Shown here in pieces: positions 24,158 to 34,956 of a stretch of DNA of 64,000 nucleotides; position 1 is the first letter of the stretch, and the number at the start of each line of letters is the position of its first letter. Origin of the DNA: Phaseolus vulgaris (lineage: Eukaryota > Streptophyta > Magnoliopsida > Fabales > Fabaceae); the NCBI RefSeq assembly GCF_000499845.2, contig NC_023759.2, positions 44,734,672 through 44,798,671 on the forward strand, read 5' to 3'. Under the pieces are notes generated by a model. It was not told where the DNA came from and did no database searches. It saw only the letters and a program-made list of their open reading frames with translations. A program made the position numbers and the translations under genes.

Positions 24158-26292
24158 GGCAGACGACATCTTGTTTTTGTAAAGCCTCAACTCAAAGTGT
24201 TTTGACCTTGAAAACAATTCTAAAGTGCTTTGAACTTGCCTCTGATCTTAAGGTTAATTATTTCAATAGCAAGTTTGGTGGAGTAGGTGTGAATGTCAAT
24301 CAGACGATGGTTTATGCCTATATTATTAACTATGATATTATGAAGGCACCTTTTAGTTATTTTGGGTGATGGTAGGAAGAAATCATAAGATGTATGTTTT
24401 TTGGGAAGGAGTGTTCAATAAGTTACGAAGTAGGTTGAGCTCTTGGAAAGGGAAATTCCTCTTTATGGTTGGCAGAATATGTCTTATCAAATTTGTGTTT
24501 ACATTCTTACTATTATTCTACGTCTCCTTCTTTTGTATACGGGTTAGTGTGGTGAAGAAAGTGAAAAGGATACAAAAGAGTTTTTTTGTGGGAATGAGGC
24601 TCAGAGAACAGAAAAAGTGTCTGAGTGGCGTGTGACAAGGTTTGTGAGTCGAAAGATAAAGGTGGCTTAAGGGTTATTGATATAAGAAAATTTAACTTGG
24701 CTCTTCTGGAAAAATGAATTTGGAGACTTAAGTCTGAAAAGAGAAGTTTGTGGAAGGATATTCTAGATTATAAATATGGTGGGTGGAGGGGCTGAAGGTC
24801 CCAAGCTCAAAATTGTAAGGAATTATTATGGTGGAAGGACATTAAGAAAGTTTGGAATTTAGAGGAGTGCGGTAATGACTTTGATGACAGAGGTTGGTGG
24901 GAACTAGGGGATGGAAAATAAATTAGGTTATGAGAGGATAAGTGGGTGAACAATATTCCTTTAATGCAAAAACTTCCCTAGTTTATTCTCGATCTCCTTA
25001 GATATTGATCGTACTCTGTCACAAGTTGGGGTTTGGAGAAATAATAGATGGTCGTGGAATTTGAGTTGGAGAAGGGATCTCTTTGTGTGAGAATTTAGAC
25101 TGACTGAACTTTTATTGTTGGTGTTGGATAACAAGAGGGTATCAAGAGAGTGTGAAGGTATGACCGATAAATGGCTTTGGAGGGATGTAGAATCTACGGA
25201 CTTCTCTGTGAAAGCAACCTATGATATTCTTTGGGGGAGGAGTCTGTAGTGTATGAGGACTTATTCGCGGAGTTCTAGACATTAAATACCTTACTCTCAA
25301 CGCAATTTACGACTTTGAAGGTGTTATCTAATGTGATTGTCACTAAGGACAATCTCTTGAGACATGATATTTCTATAGTGTGTGATCGGTGTCCCCTATG
25401 TGGTGTGGAAGAAGAGACGATAAGGCATCTCTTTTTTTAGTGTAGGGTCTCTTGGAGAATTTGGGGACTGCGTCTCGAGTGGTTGGAGATTTCTTTGGTT
25501 TTACATTGTCATGCACAAATGCATTTTAAGATGTTTAAACCTATAGGTTTTAAACATGCTATTGTTAAGTGTTGGAGGGATTTGGGTAGGTATTATAGGT
25601 GAAATTTGGAATCATATGAATATGGTTGTTTTTAAGAATGGACGAGTAGATCTAGTTAAGGTTTTTACTGTAGTATAAAGGAAGACTTGGTCTTGGGTTA
25701 CGGTAAACGAAAGATTGATCGATTTCTCTTACTCATATTGGTTTTTGGAACCTCTATGTTGTATGACTTATTTGAGATATTGATGCTTGGTGATTCATGT
25801 TTAACATTTTGTCCAGCTTTGGAAGTTGTGGTGTGTTTTGTGCATGTTTTCTTTTCTTGGCTTCTGTTTCTTCCTGATAGGGTCAAATTGGTGTTAAAAT
25901 CTTTATGTTGTATGAGTTTGAAGAGATTGATGTTTGGTGATTCATGTTAAACGATTTGTCTAGATTTGGAAGTTGTGGTGTGCTTTGTGTAGATTTTTTT
26001 TGTTTCTCTATCCTCCTCGTAGGGTCGGTTTGTTGGTTTTGGCACTTGAATGTTTGGCGTACTTCTGTTTGCGGGCAAAGATATTGTTTAGTTGTTGGAC
26101 TCTTGTGCCCTGTTTTGAGAATGTGATTCATTTGGAGGATTGATATAATTGTATTTGTTGGGCTCTTGTATCTTGATCTGGTATGTTATTTTGTCTAATG
26201 TGTTGTAATGTCGGTTGGATCCCTAACTAGTTGGGTATAAGAAGCTTGATTTGAATTTTTTTAATAAAGATTGAGATACTGATAATAAAAAA
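24158..26292 (+). pseudogene. 5'-truncated, decayed LINE (non-LTR retrotransposon) fragment
   Basis: Translated in shifting plus-strand frames, the segment matches the 3' half of a plant LINE polyprotein. It begins at the ADD of the catalytic YADD box (ADDILFL, at 24159). It continues through the thumb region (WEGVFNKLRSRLSSWKGK, then GRICLIK, about 24396-24500). It ends with a zinc-binding RT-associated domain (CDRCPLCGVEEETIRHLF, about 25382-25440) interrupted by an in-frame stop before the last Cys. Many stops and frameshifts show it is dead. Upstream of the catalytic box nothing LINE-like remains, so it was probably truncated at insertion. A 3' tail of TAATAAAAAAAC type ends it near 26292. 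No target duplication was identified. Confidence 0.8.
25740..26030 (+). repeat. Two diverged tandem copies (about 148 bp) in the LINE 3' tail
   Basis: Two adjacent segments align over most of their length. The shared words are TATGTTGTATGA (25754, 25902), TTGGTGATTCATGTT, and TTTGGAAGTTGTGGTGTG. The offset is about 148 bp. The copies differ at many sites, so the duplication is old. Confidence 0.75.
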
Positions 26293-28587
26293 ACAAACAA
26301 TATAATAAATTCAATAAACTTGACTAAGATAGAGTTTAATATCATAAAAAAATAAATTTAAGTTTAATTTAATTTTATAAAATGAGTAATTTAAGAAATA
26401 AATTTAAATTTAATTTAACTTTAGAAAATGAATGAGGATAAAGGATTGTAACTCTATTTTATATCATTTTAACTTCCTCTAACCTTCAAAACAGTAATCA
26501 ATATACATAGATTAAATAATTAGATAAACTAATAACAAATCCAAAAACTTGAATAAAAAAGTGGAGGAGTGTTAGCTATCAATCATTGTGCTATGGAACA
26601 GTACTGAAACTCTTTGACAGAAAAGAACATGAAGATTTTAGGAGTGATGATGTGAGCCTTTTAGGAAAAGATTGCAATCAAAAAAGAGAAAAATATTTAT
26701 CTTTAGTCATCACCCAATAATTGTTGAAAGTGAGAGTGGGATTATACTGAATGTTGGGATGCTCTGTTATTTCTGTCCCCAACCACACAAATGGGCGGAA
26801 AACCAAATTTTGAATTACAACATTCTTTCTTTATAAAATGGGAGAATATAAAAGGTATAAAATATTATTTATCGAACAGTAAATTATTTCATTACAAATT
26901 CACTATTTTATTCCAATAAATTTAATTTAAAATTGAAATTACAAATTTAATTTTTGTTATGTAATCGAAAGCTGGAATGAGTGATGGGCGAAGGCTAAGG
27001 AAAAGAACAGAAGAGTTAAGGTAGACATATGGAGTAATGGAAGGTGGGCCATTGAGCTTAGCACAATAATGGAGCAACCTAGCAAGTAAGATACATTGTA
27101 AGGTTTTTATACTTTGAATTCAGATGCAGTACAGTGAACATGTGTTCATGATTCATTCTTAAAAAAATATTTTTATGAAATCAAGAAGAAGAATTATTGG
27201 AATAAATTCACATAAAAACACACCCCTTATGTTTTCACAAACAATAATGTTCATATATTTATACAATACTTTCTTGTTGGTAATTTGGTCTAATATTCTC
27301 ATGTTTCCGAACTCTTATTTCTGACTAATTTCCACCACAATATAAGAGAGGTACTAGAAGCAACAAAATGAGTTGATGAAATGTTCATAAATAAATAAAT
27401 ACTATAAATACTTGAATGGGGCAGGGATAATACTGGGAACACATAATAACCATCACAACTGAATCAATAAATTTGGTCTCGAAATAATTAGGAACCTTCC
27501 AATATTTTTCTTGGTGATTGCTATTTACACAAGTTGGAATAAATTCTTTACTGAAAGAGGAAAGAAAAAGAACATAGATATCCTTGTGTATTCTGATATT
27601 GTAGGTAAGACATTTAAAGATGTTCAATCAAGGGCCAACACTCATAACGTGTGGTCAATACTGGATTTATGGATGAGAAGACCGTTAATTCCATGAAAGT
27701 GCAGTTTGTTGGAAATTTTATTCTTAGGTGTGATTGTGATTGTGTTAGACCAGCAGTTATGTAACTGTGTAAACAGCATTCTGGTTTTACATGGATATAT
27801 TTATATATCCTTTGTCTTTTTCTAGAATACACAGTTTTTAAATTCATAAATAATACTTCCTCTGTTTTCTGTAATGGCTATGTGTACATCATAATATGGA
27901 ATCAAGAGAAAAAACCCTTTTTGCTGTGAGAAATTAAAATAATTTCACGTGTTATGTTTGCATGGGCTCTATGCATTAAAAAAACTCTCATCATGATTTT
28001 AATAAGTACATTGAAAAAATTGGATTAAGTGTATGATAGTCTATTTGGAGAATTGAGGTTTTGGCCAATGAAAAAGTTTCTCAAAATCAAGTAAAATAAG
28101 AACTATGAGATACATTAAGAAGTGACCAAGTTATCGATCCTATTATCACACATTTAGTCACAATAGAAACAATAGTCTAAATAAAACCTTGGTTGCACAA
28201 CTTCAAAAAATAACTAAATATTTCTTGTATAGTATGTCATTTTTGTATTTTTTTATATTTAGAAAAAAAAAAGGCTAAGTGAGTTACCCACCAACCTTAC
28301 TTTTCTAGTTTTGAAGAGTTGTTAAGATGCTTATGGACGTTAAAATAGTATCGGTAGATTTGAATTAATCAAGTTTTCCATAATTCTAAAAAGCTACACA
28401 AACTTACTTAAATGATGTCCGTTTACATGTTCGTGAAAGGAATTTCCAACCCTAAGAATAATATAACACTATTAGAATATGTCATAAATAATACACATAA
28501 CAAGTAATGTTCGAACTAATTACGTCTCCTATATTCTGAAAACAAAAAAAACCAGTAAGGTACTTAAATGACAAACTTTTGCTATAA
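26293..28587. other. Intergenic spacer, no gene recognised
   Basis: This is an AT-rich spacer with only short, domain-free open frames. No RNA gene was recognised. A diverged 80-bp motif that also occurs near 28510 and 29385 appears at about 28360. Confidence 0.5.
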
Positions 28588-28596
28588 TCCATTTTA

Positions 28597-28942
28597 GGCA
28601 ACTTCTTCATGGACCTCTACAAATTTCTTTCTGCACCCCATCATTTTCAGAGAAATCTGTTTTGTTCCCTTCGAAAAATGACTTTCGGATTGTTCTTTCC
28701 TAAATATTTCCAGAAGATTTTTTCAGAACATGTTTTATAAATTTCGGATTTATCAATCTGGAAATAAATAAAAATGTGTTTCAGAATGATTTTTTGTCTT
28801 CTGGTTCTATTCCAGAAATACCCTTTGCTTATGGAACCACTATTCCAAAAATACCTAAAAGAGTAAAGGGTAATTTCGGTATTTTGGAAGAATGTATGGG
28901 TGCAGGAGGAAGAAAAATGTAAACGTGCAGGAAGAAATTGCC
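28597..28942. mobile_element. MITE copy C, Mutator-like family with TGCACC termini
   Basis: This 346-bp element has a perfect 9-bp target duplication TCCATTTTA (28588-28596, 28943-28951). The left terminus is GGCAACTTCTTC. The reverse complement of the right terminus is GGCAATTTCTTCCTGCAC. The inverted repeats extend for about 50 bp, with a second CTGCACCC box inside each arm. There is no coding sequence. With copy B this fixes the boundaries of the family. Confidence 0.85.
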
Positions 28943-29031
28943 TCCATTTTATTTTAGTTTTGACACATCCTTCACATGCTCATACAAAAAAATAATTATG
29001 GACCCAAAGATGGTATAGATGGACTTAGACT

Positions 29032-29342
29032 AATTTTCCCTGCACCAGATCAATTGTGATATGCACCCATCATTTTTTTTTTAAATCCCAAATTGTCCTT
29101 GTCTCCTTTTCTGGATTTTAACATCCAGAATGAGAAAAAAAAGCCTCTAGATCTTAGCATCCTGAAGGCATTTCTATGTGTCCAAAGCAGATGATCATAT
29201 CCAAAAGATACATCTCAATTCCAAAACTGTCTTATCTGTATTGTTGACATGGATATTCAAAAGATTAAGAGTAAAATAAATATTTTTTGTACAGGTGTTG
29301 GGTGGGGGTGGAGATCACAATTGATCTGGTGCAGGGAGAATA
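29032..29342. mobile_element. MITE copy D, same family
   Basis: Near-perfect inverted termini are present. Left: CCCTGCACCAGATCAATTG. The right end carries the same sequence inverted, continuing to GTGAT for about 23 bp. The interior is AT-rich and non-coding. The outermost bases have decayed, so the 9-bp target duplication is not clear; only the core TAGACT is shared by both flanks. It lies 90 bp from copy C. Confidence 0.7.
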
Positions 29343-29343
29343 A

Positions 29344-31338
29344 TAGACTTGTTGACATAAATAGTACATATAAAAAGTAAGATTTTAACTAATCAAGTCT
29401 CCCATAATTCTGAAAAAGGCCCAATAAATTACTCAAGTGACCAACTTTTCCTACAAACCTTATTAGTTTTTTGACTTATTGTTTACAATTTTCATGCTCA
29501 AGCAATCCCTCACTTCATTCAAGAGCCCAATCTTTGATAGTCCAACAAATTTATATACCATTTTCAGTTTTTGATACCACTTTCAATTCTTTAGAGACAC
29601 GTGAAATTATCATAAACTAATTAAGGAAACTACAAAGAGTGCCCATTTCACTTGTTTGTGCAACAATATGTTAAAAAAAAATCTTGATGTTCACAAGATA
29701 ATTTGAATCCAAAAGGAAGACTTGCATGCGGCAAAATCCAATCTCAGATGTGACCTATAATCTCATCGTATGGAAAAAGGTATGGCTTGGCTAGTTCTCT
29801 CCGTAAAAATATTATTTTTGTCATACAAAATACTTACGCAAAACCTATAAAAACCATACTTTTATGACAAAATCTTTTTTAGCTATTTTCCAATATCATC
29901 TGTCATTGTTCTTTTTAAATGATACTGTTATGATATCATTCAACTTAGTCTTACGGATTTTTTTTGTACGCAATACATATTTTTAATTTTAGACTATTTA
30001 CTAAATTTATCATACTAAAATTCACATTTTACAACACATAATTTTTACTTAAACAAACAATTTAAAAAATTATAACTATCATCTTAAATTAAATTTTGAT
30101 AAATAAATACTTAAAATTAACATTTTTATTAAATATTCTTTAATTTAATGCTTAGATTCAACTTTTCTACTTTGATGACAATCATTTAAATTTTAATAAT
30201 AAATACATAACTGTTCAAAAATTAAAAATATAACAATTATCTAAAATTAATTTTAAATATACATACACTTTTGTTTTATTCATGTTTATAAATATCACAG
30301 TAAAAGGTCTTGTATTCTTCTATCAACTAATCCTTTCTAAAAAAACTTAAGAAAATTACTATTTTAATTTTCAAATTAAAATTCATTTCAGTTAATTAAG
30401 TTGGTTTTTACTATCCCAAAAAACAAAAACAATAAACGGATAAAAACAGACCAGAATTCAGTTCGAACAGAATTCCGAACTTTGGGATCCTTGGAGACCA
30501 AATTCTAACCTTAAAAAAATAAAGTATGCTATACGGTTAATATTTGGAAGATTCGTTAGCTTCCTAGTTTATCCGGATGTATCAAGCTACTTATAAGCTC
30601 TATCCTCGTTTCTTTATTGGAACTCCTCCTAGTGATTCCTAGTTTATCCGAATGTATCAAGCTACTTAGTAGATATATCCTCGTTTCTTTATTGAAACTC
30701 CTCCTAGTGAAAGGATCTTGCATCGAATAATGCTTACTACATTGTCACTTGTGTTAATTCATCACAAGTCTCTCTTTGTGCATTTCAAATGTCTCCAAGG
30801 CGACAATGCAGGTGAAACACAGATAGATGTAAATATTCGAGAGTCACCAAAAGCCTAAAAGTTTGTGACAAAAGGTTTCACGAGGGAGTCATAGTAGATT
30901 ATAAAGATGAAGGACTTGTAGAGAGTAGATCTCCTTTGAAATATAGAATTTTGTTTTAGTAATAGTAGTGAAGGTAAAAAACACAGAAACTAGCAAACAA
31001 ATACCAATCACTCCTTCCTATATAGAGAAGGAAAGAACAGAATTTGTTTTACTGATGACAGCACAAAAACTATTACTATCATCAAACACTTGCTGTATCA
31101 TTATGCGCAGCAGTGTACTTAAAATCTCGCAATCTTTGATCGTATAATTCTAATAAAAGTAAATGAAGATAAAATATATCAAATTCAGGATAAAATTAAA
31201 CAACATTATCAATATAGAGCCCAAATATTTCAACCACACAGTTCATTGGCTTGAATACTACTTTAAGAAATAAAATGACAAAACTACGCAACTCTAAGTC
31301 GATGATATGATCCAAACACAGGTTGAGAAGCCTACCGA
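29344..31338. other. Intergenic region 3' of RPP2
   Basis: No gene is supportable. The segment contains a 75-bp tandem duplication (listed separately). A stretch at about 30720-30960 is somewhat less AT-rich, with no domain-bearing frame. Confidence 0.45.
30561..30710. repeat. 75-bp direct tandem duplication
   Basis: Two adjacent 75-bp copies (30561-30635, 30636-30710) each start TTCCTAGTTTATCCG and end ACTCCTCCTAGTGA. They differ at only a handful of positions, so the duplication is fairly recent. Confidence 0.9.
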
Positions 31339-31942
31339 TTAGTCAAAGAGACTGAAGCCCATATCCTGCATCGCAAGAAAAAAAAAATAATAAAAACAGT
31401 CAAATATATCTCAAACTAACAAAATTTAATTAAAAATTACAAAAGTGGCATTTGCATATTTGTTCTCAATTTAAACCTAACAAACTACAAATGTTACACT
31501 AGGTTAAAAAAAAGCAGAAGAAAGAAAATCTTACGTCATCTGATTCCTCCTTCTCTTCCACCTTTTCCTCCTTCTTCGATTCGGCAGCTGCCGGAGCAGA
31601 CGCTCCACCTCCGGGAGCGGCGCTCACGGAAACGGCGGCTCCACCGCCGGAAGGCACTGAGGCCAACTTTTCCCTACCGGCGGCGATAAGCTCGGTAATG
31701 TCTTTGCCCTTGACTTCGGACAAAAAGTTACTGATATTGTCGTCATTCGCGTCTGCTCCAACTGACAATTCAACGAAAAATCAAATCGAATGAAATTTTA
31801 AAATATATCACTTAAAATAAATCTGAAGAAAATAATAAGGAAAAAAGGGTGTACCAGATCCAAGGATGAGCCTCAAGTCATCGGCGGAAGGGGCAGCGTT
31901 GCCTCCCAAGACGGCGAGCAAATAGGCGGCGATGACCTTCAT
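31339..31942 (-). CDS. RPP2: 60S acidic ribosomal protein P2 (3 exons, 113 aa)
   Basis: Cytosolic P2 forms the lateral stalk of the large ribosomal subunit with P0 and P1 and recruits elongation factors. Exons: 31855-31942, 31535-31761, 31339-31365. The phases agree and the total is 342 bp. The N-terminus [15 protein letters not shown] and the helical dimerisation half are typical. A Gly/Ala-rich hinge ([14 protein letters not shown]) follows, then an acidic Lys/Glu stretch. The last exon of nine codons supplies DMGFSLFD, completing the invariant C-terminus [12 protein letters not shown]. Length and layout match plant P2 exactly. P1 differs in its N-terminal half. Confidence 0.95.
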
Positions 31943-32030
31943 TTTGCGCCGGAATGCGGGTACAGAGCAGCAGAATGCGCGATTTGGTGTGAAGATGGAA
32001 GAAGGGTTAAGAATTAGATAATTACATAAA

Positions 32031-32059
32031 TAGGGTTTAGGGTTCGCATATGATGGGCC
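32031..32059 (-). promoter_or_regulatory. Telo-box and site II element upstream of RPP2
   Basis: About 90-117 bp upstream of the RPP2 start, the minus strand carries AACCCTAAACCCTA (32031-32044). A TGGGCC box lies at 32054-32059, within a GGGCCC palindrome. This pair is the recognised signature of plant ribosomal-protein promoters, where TCP factors and telo-box factors act together. The position and gene identity support a functional role. Confidence 0.8.
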
Positions 32060-32115
32060 CCGTATTGGAATAGATCCAACAAATGTTATTTGAGTCTTTT
32101 TCAATAAACGAAATT

Positions 32116-32199
32116 GGCTATTACTTTCTGCACCTGACCAAATTTGAACCTGCATCGATTTTTATATAAAATGACAAATTTACCCTTAAACAAATTGCC
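32116..32199. mobile_element. Short deleted MITE remnant (copy E) upstream of RPP2
   Basis: The left 45 bp (GGCTATTACTTTCTGCACC, then AAATTTGAACCTGCATC) align with the left arm of MITE copy B. A putative right end CAAATTGCC follows only 84 bp from the left end. The flanks AACGAAATT (32107-32115) and AACTAAATT (32200-32208) match at 8 of 9 bases. This suggests an internally deleted copy, but the right end is weak. Confidence 0.4.
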
Positions 32200-32209
32200 A
32201 ACTAAATTT

Positions 32210-34680
32210 TGCTATAAGGTCACATTAAGTTTAGTCCAAATCACGGGAGGAGTCGTTGGATATACTCATCTGACCTACACTCAAAACAAATATTATTTAC
32301 ACAGATATTTAACAATATATCTGTTTCCTAAATGTTATTTTATACTTTTTTTTTTCTTCTTAAAAGTAACTTTCAAAATGTTGATTTCTTCTGATACCTT
32401 TGGATAGCAGTTTTCTAAATGTTCGAATTTTGTAACACTTTCATTGAAAGTTTTTTCTGGAAAATATATATTTTGGAAAAAAAATGTGAAAGCAGAATAT
32501 TCTATAACAAATCATTAAAATTCTAATATCACTCCATCTACTGTGATTAAAAAATTGGGAAGATTGAACCACAGCAATTAAAAAAGTTAAAGATAACACG
32601 AAAATTAAAACTAATAATGCTTTTTTAAAATATCATATTTTTCTATCAAGGTATTAAAAAAGTTAAACAATTAAAATAAAGATAAATAATAAAAAATTAT
32701 AGTATTTAAGTACTAAGTAGTTAATTAAAATAAAAACATCTTTTTGTGATCTTATTGCATAATAACAATACTATAGCTTAGAAACTCAAAATCATATGAT
32801 TGGAATGTTTTTAATATTGACATCTAATGCATGATGGGAGTTCCTTTTTTCTAGTTGAAAGATTGTTTTTTTCAAATTGTTATTTTTTTTTTCTCACACA
32901 GTATGACAAAATGTCTTTCTCATTTTTTCTTTTTATATATTATAAGATAAAAAAAAATATCTTATTATGTAAATATTTTAAACAGAAATATCATAATATT
33001 AATTTTATAAAGCTTATATCATTTTTTTTATAATTTTAATAAAAATTAATTATAAATAATTTTTTCATAATTTTAAATACTAATTTATATGGTAATGTAT
33101 ACTATAATTTTGTATTTAATATATGATCTTATATGTATTTATATTTATAATTAATGTAACATACATTTAAATTGTATAACTATTATAATATTGAAACAAA
33201 CTAATAATATTAAGTATTTTAAAATATTAGTTATAATTTTAAAATATCATATAAATTTTTATAATATAAAAATATTTATATAAAAAAAATATTATTATTT
33301 TTAAATTATGTTTCTTTGTATTTGATAAAAAAACAAATTAAAAGTTAATTTTAGAAAACTATATATAATTTTATACCAAAATTGTCATTTAGCATAAGAT
33401 GTAGTATATTCTTATTATTGTATGTACTAAATTTGAGATAAAATTATAAATAGTATTATATTCTTATTCCATTATATTATATCACAATATTAAATAAAAA
33501 TAAAATTGAATAATTTAGTTAATTAATAGAAATAATAATTTGTATTTAATATATCCACATATGTTAAGATTATATTACAGAGATATGTTAACTAAAAACA
33601 TATTTAAAAACTACTGGAAAAAACATGAAAGAGAATCATACTATAAGATCTTTAAACTAATTTTATTTTCTTAAGAAAAATAATTAAAAATAATTAATTG
33701 AAGTTGTTGTAAAATTGTCTTTTATTGTTTAAAATTAAAGTATTGACTTTGATATTCATACATATTTTGAACAAACTTGATTTCATTTATTTTAAATGTT
33801 TAACTAAACTTTTCGGTAAAAGTATTTATTTAATAATTTTTTTAAAGAAAATATACTGAACACACAATTCGATTATTAAAGAATCTTATGAAATATGAAT
33901 AAAAAGATTTAAAAATTTAAAAAGAATAAAATCATTCCTCATCTAAGATAGCTTTATCGTTTGACACATAAAGTGAACACGTGTAGAAAAAAACCTTTAA
34001 CATAAAACAACTCATAAATTCTTTCACAGACGACGTCAAAATGCACCGCATAAGATGAGTTATTTCTTACTACGTGCTGTCACCTATTAAAGGATTTCAT
34101 CGATATGCTCAAATGTAATGAAGCACATTATTGCCACATTATCAAATTCATATCTGAAATTCTGCATGGCAATGCTATTGGCTTGGAATCATGTACTGAT
34201 TTTAAATGCATTTCTATAATTATTTAAAAGACAACAAATTCTAAGATTATTTTTTAATTATTAATTTATCACCCATATTTTAACATCATTCTTCAGTTCT
34301 TTGTTTAGAAGCAATTTATATTAATCTTGTTCTTATTTTGTAACTTCTGATTCATTTTGATATTTATATATTTTATTCAAATTTAAACACACAAGAGAAA
34401 AAAAAACAATTTATAACAAATATTGACATATATTTAAAAAGAGAAATGTAGGATAATTAGGAGAAATTTGAAAATTAATGATATATAGGTTCACAAAATG
34501 GTGCAGAGAAGAGGCAAATTGTGCAAATTACGTTACATATATAGAAAATTAAAAATCATTTTATAACACATTATTTTGTTTATTATGAGTTGTTTTGACC
34601 TTTGATTAGAGGCTGAAATGCGTTTAATTAATTAATTAAAATATAAAGATGATGAGATGGGAGTACTTTGCAATGCGGCA
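32210..34680. other. AT-rich spacer between divergent RPP2 and bZIP genes
   Basis: The region is extremely A/T-rich, especially 32930-33560, with only spurious short frames. No RNA gene or bounded transposon was recognised. Confidence 0.5.
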
Positions 34681-34687
34681 AATCGCC

Positions 34688-34778
34688 TACGTGGTAAAAT
34701 GAGGGATACGTGGCGACACAACATACATCGCTGCTTATTATCACAGATGTTCATTTGTGAACTGGCATGACACGTGGC
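34688..34778 (+). promoter_or_regulatory. Cluster of ACGTGG (G-box/ABRE-like) sites upstream of the bZIP gene
   Basis: Three ACGT-core sites lie about 180-270 bp before the ATG: TACGTGG at 34688-34694, ACGTGGC at 34708-34714, and CACGTGGC at 34771-34778. These are binding sites for group A/G bZIP factors and bHLH factors. Clustering of ABRE-like sites is typical of ABA- or stress-responsive promoters. Function here is inferred only. Confidence 0.55.
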
Positions 34779-34956
34779 ACCCATCTACTATATGTCTCGT
34801 TCTTCTCCTAACCAGTGAGTGATGTGATACCCTCTCTCCCCCTGTTCGGTTCCCACTCTCCACCGTTACATATTACATTACAAGACACTTACCCTTATAC
34901 TAATATTCTCTCTCGTTCTCTTTCTGCCTGCTGCAACAGGCGTGAACATCGCCGCT

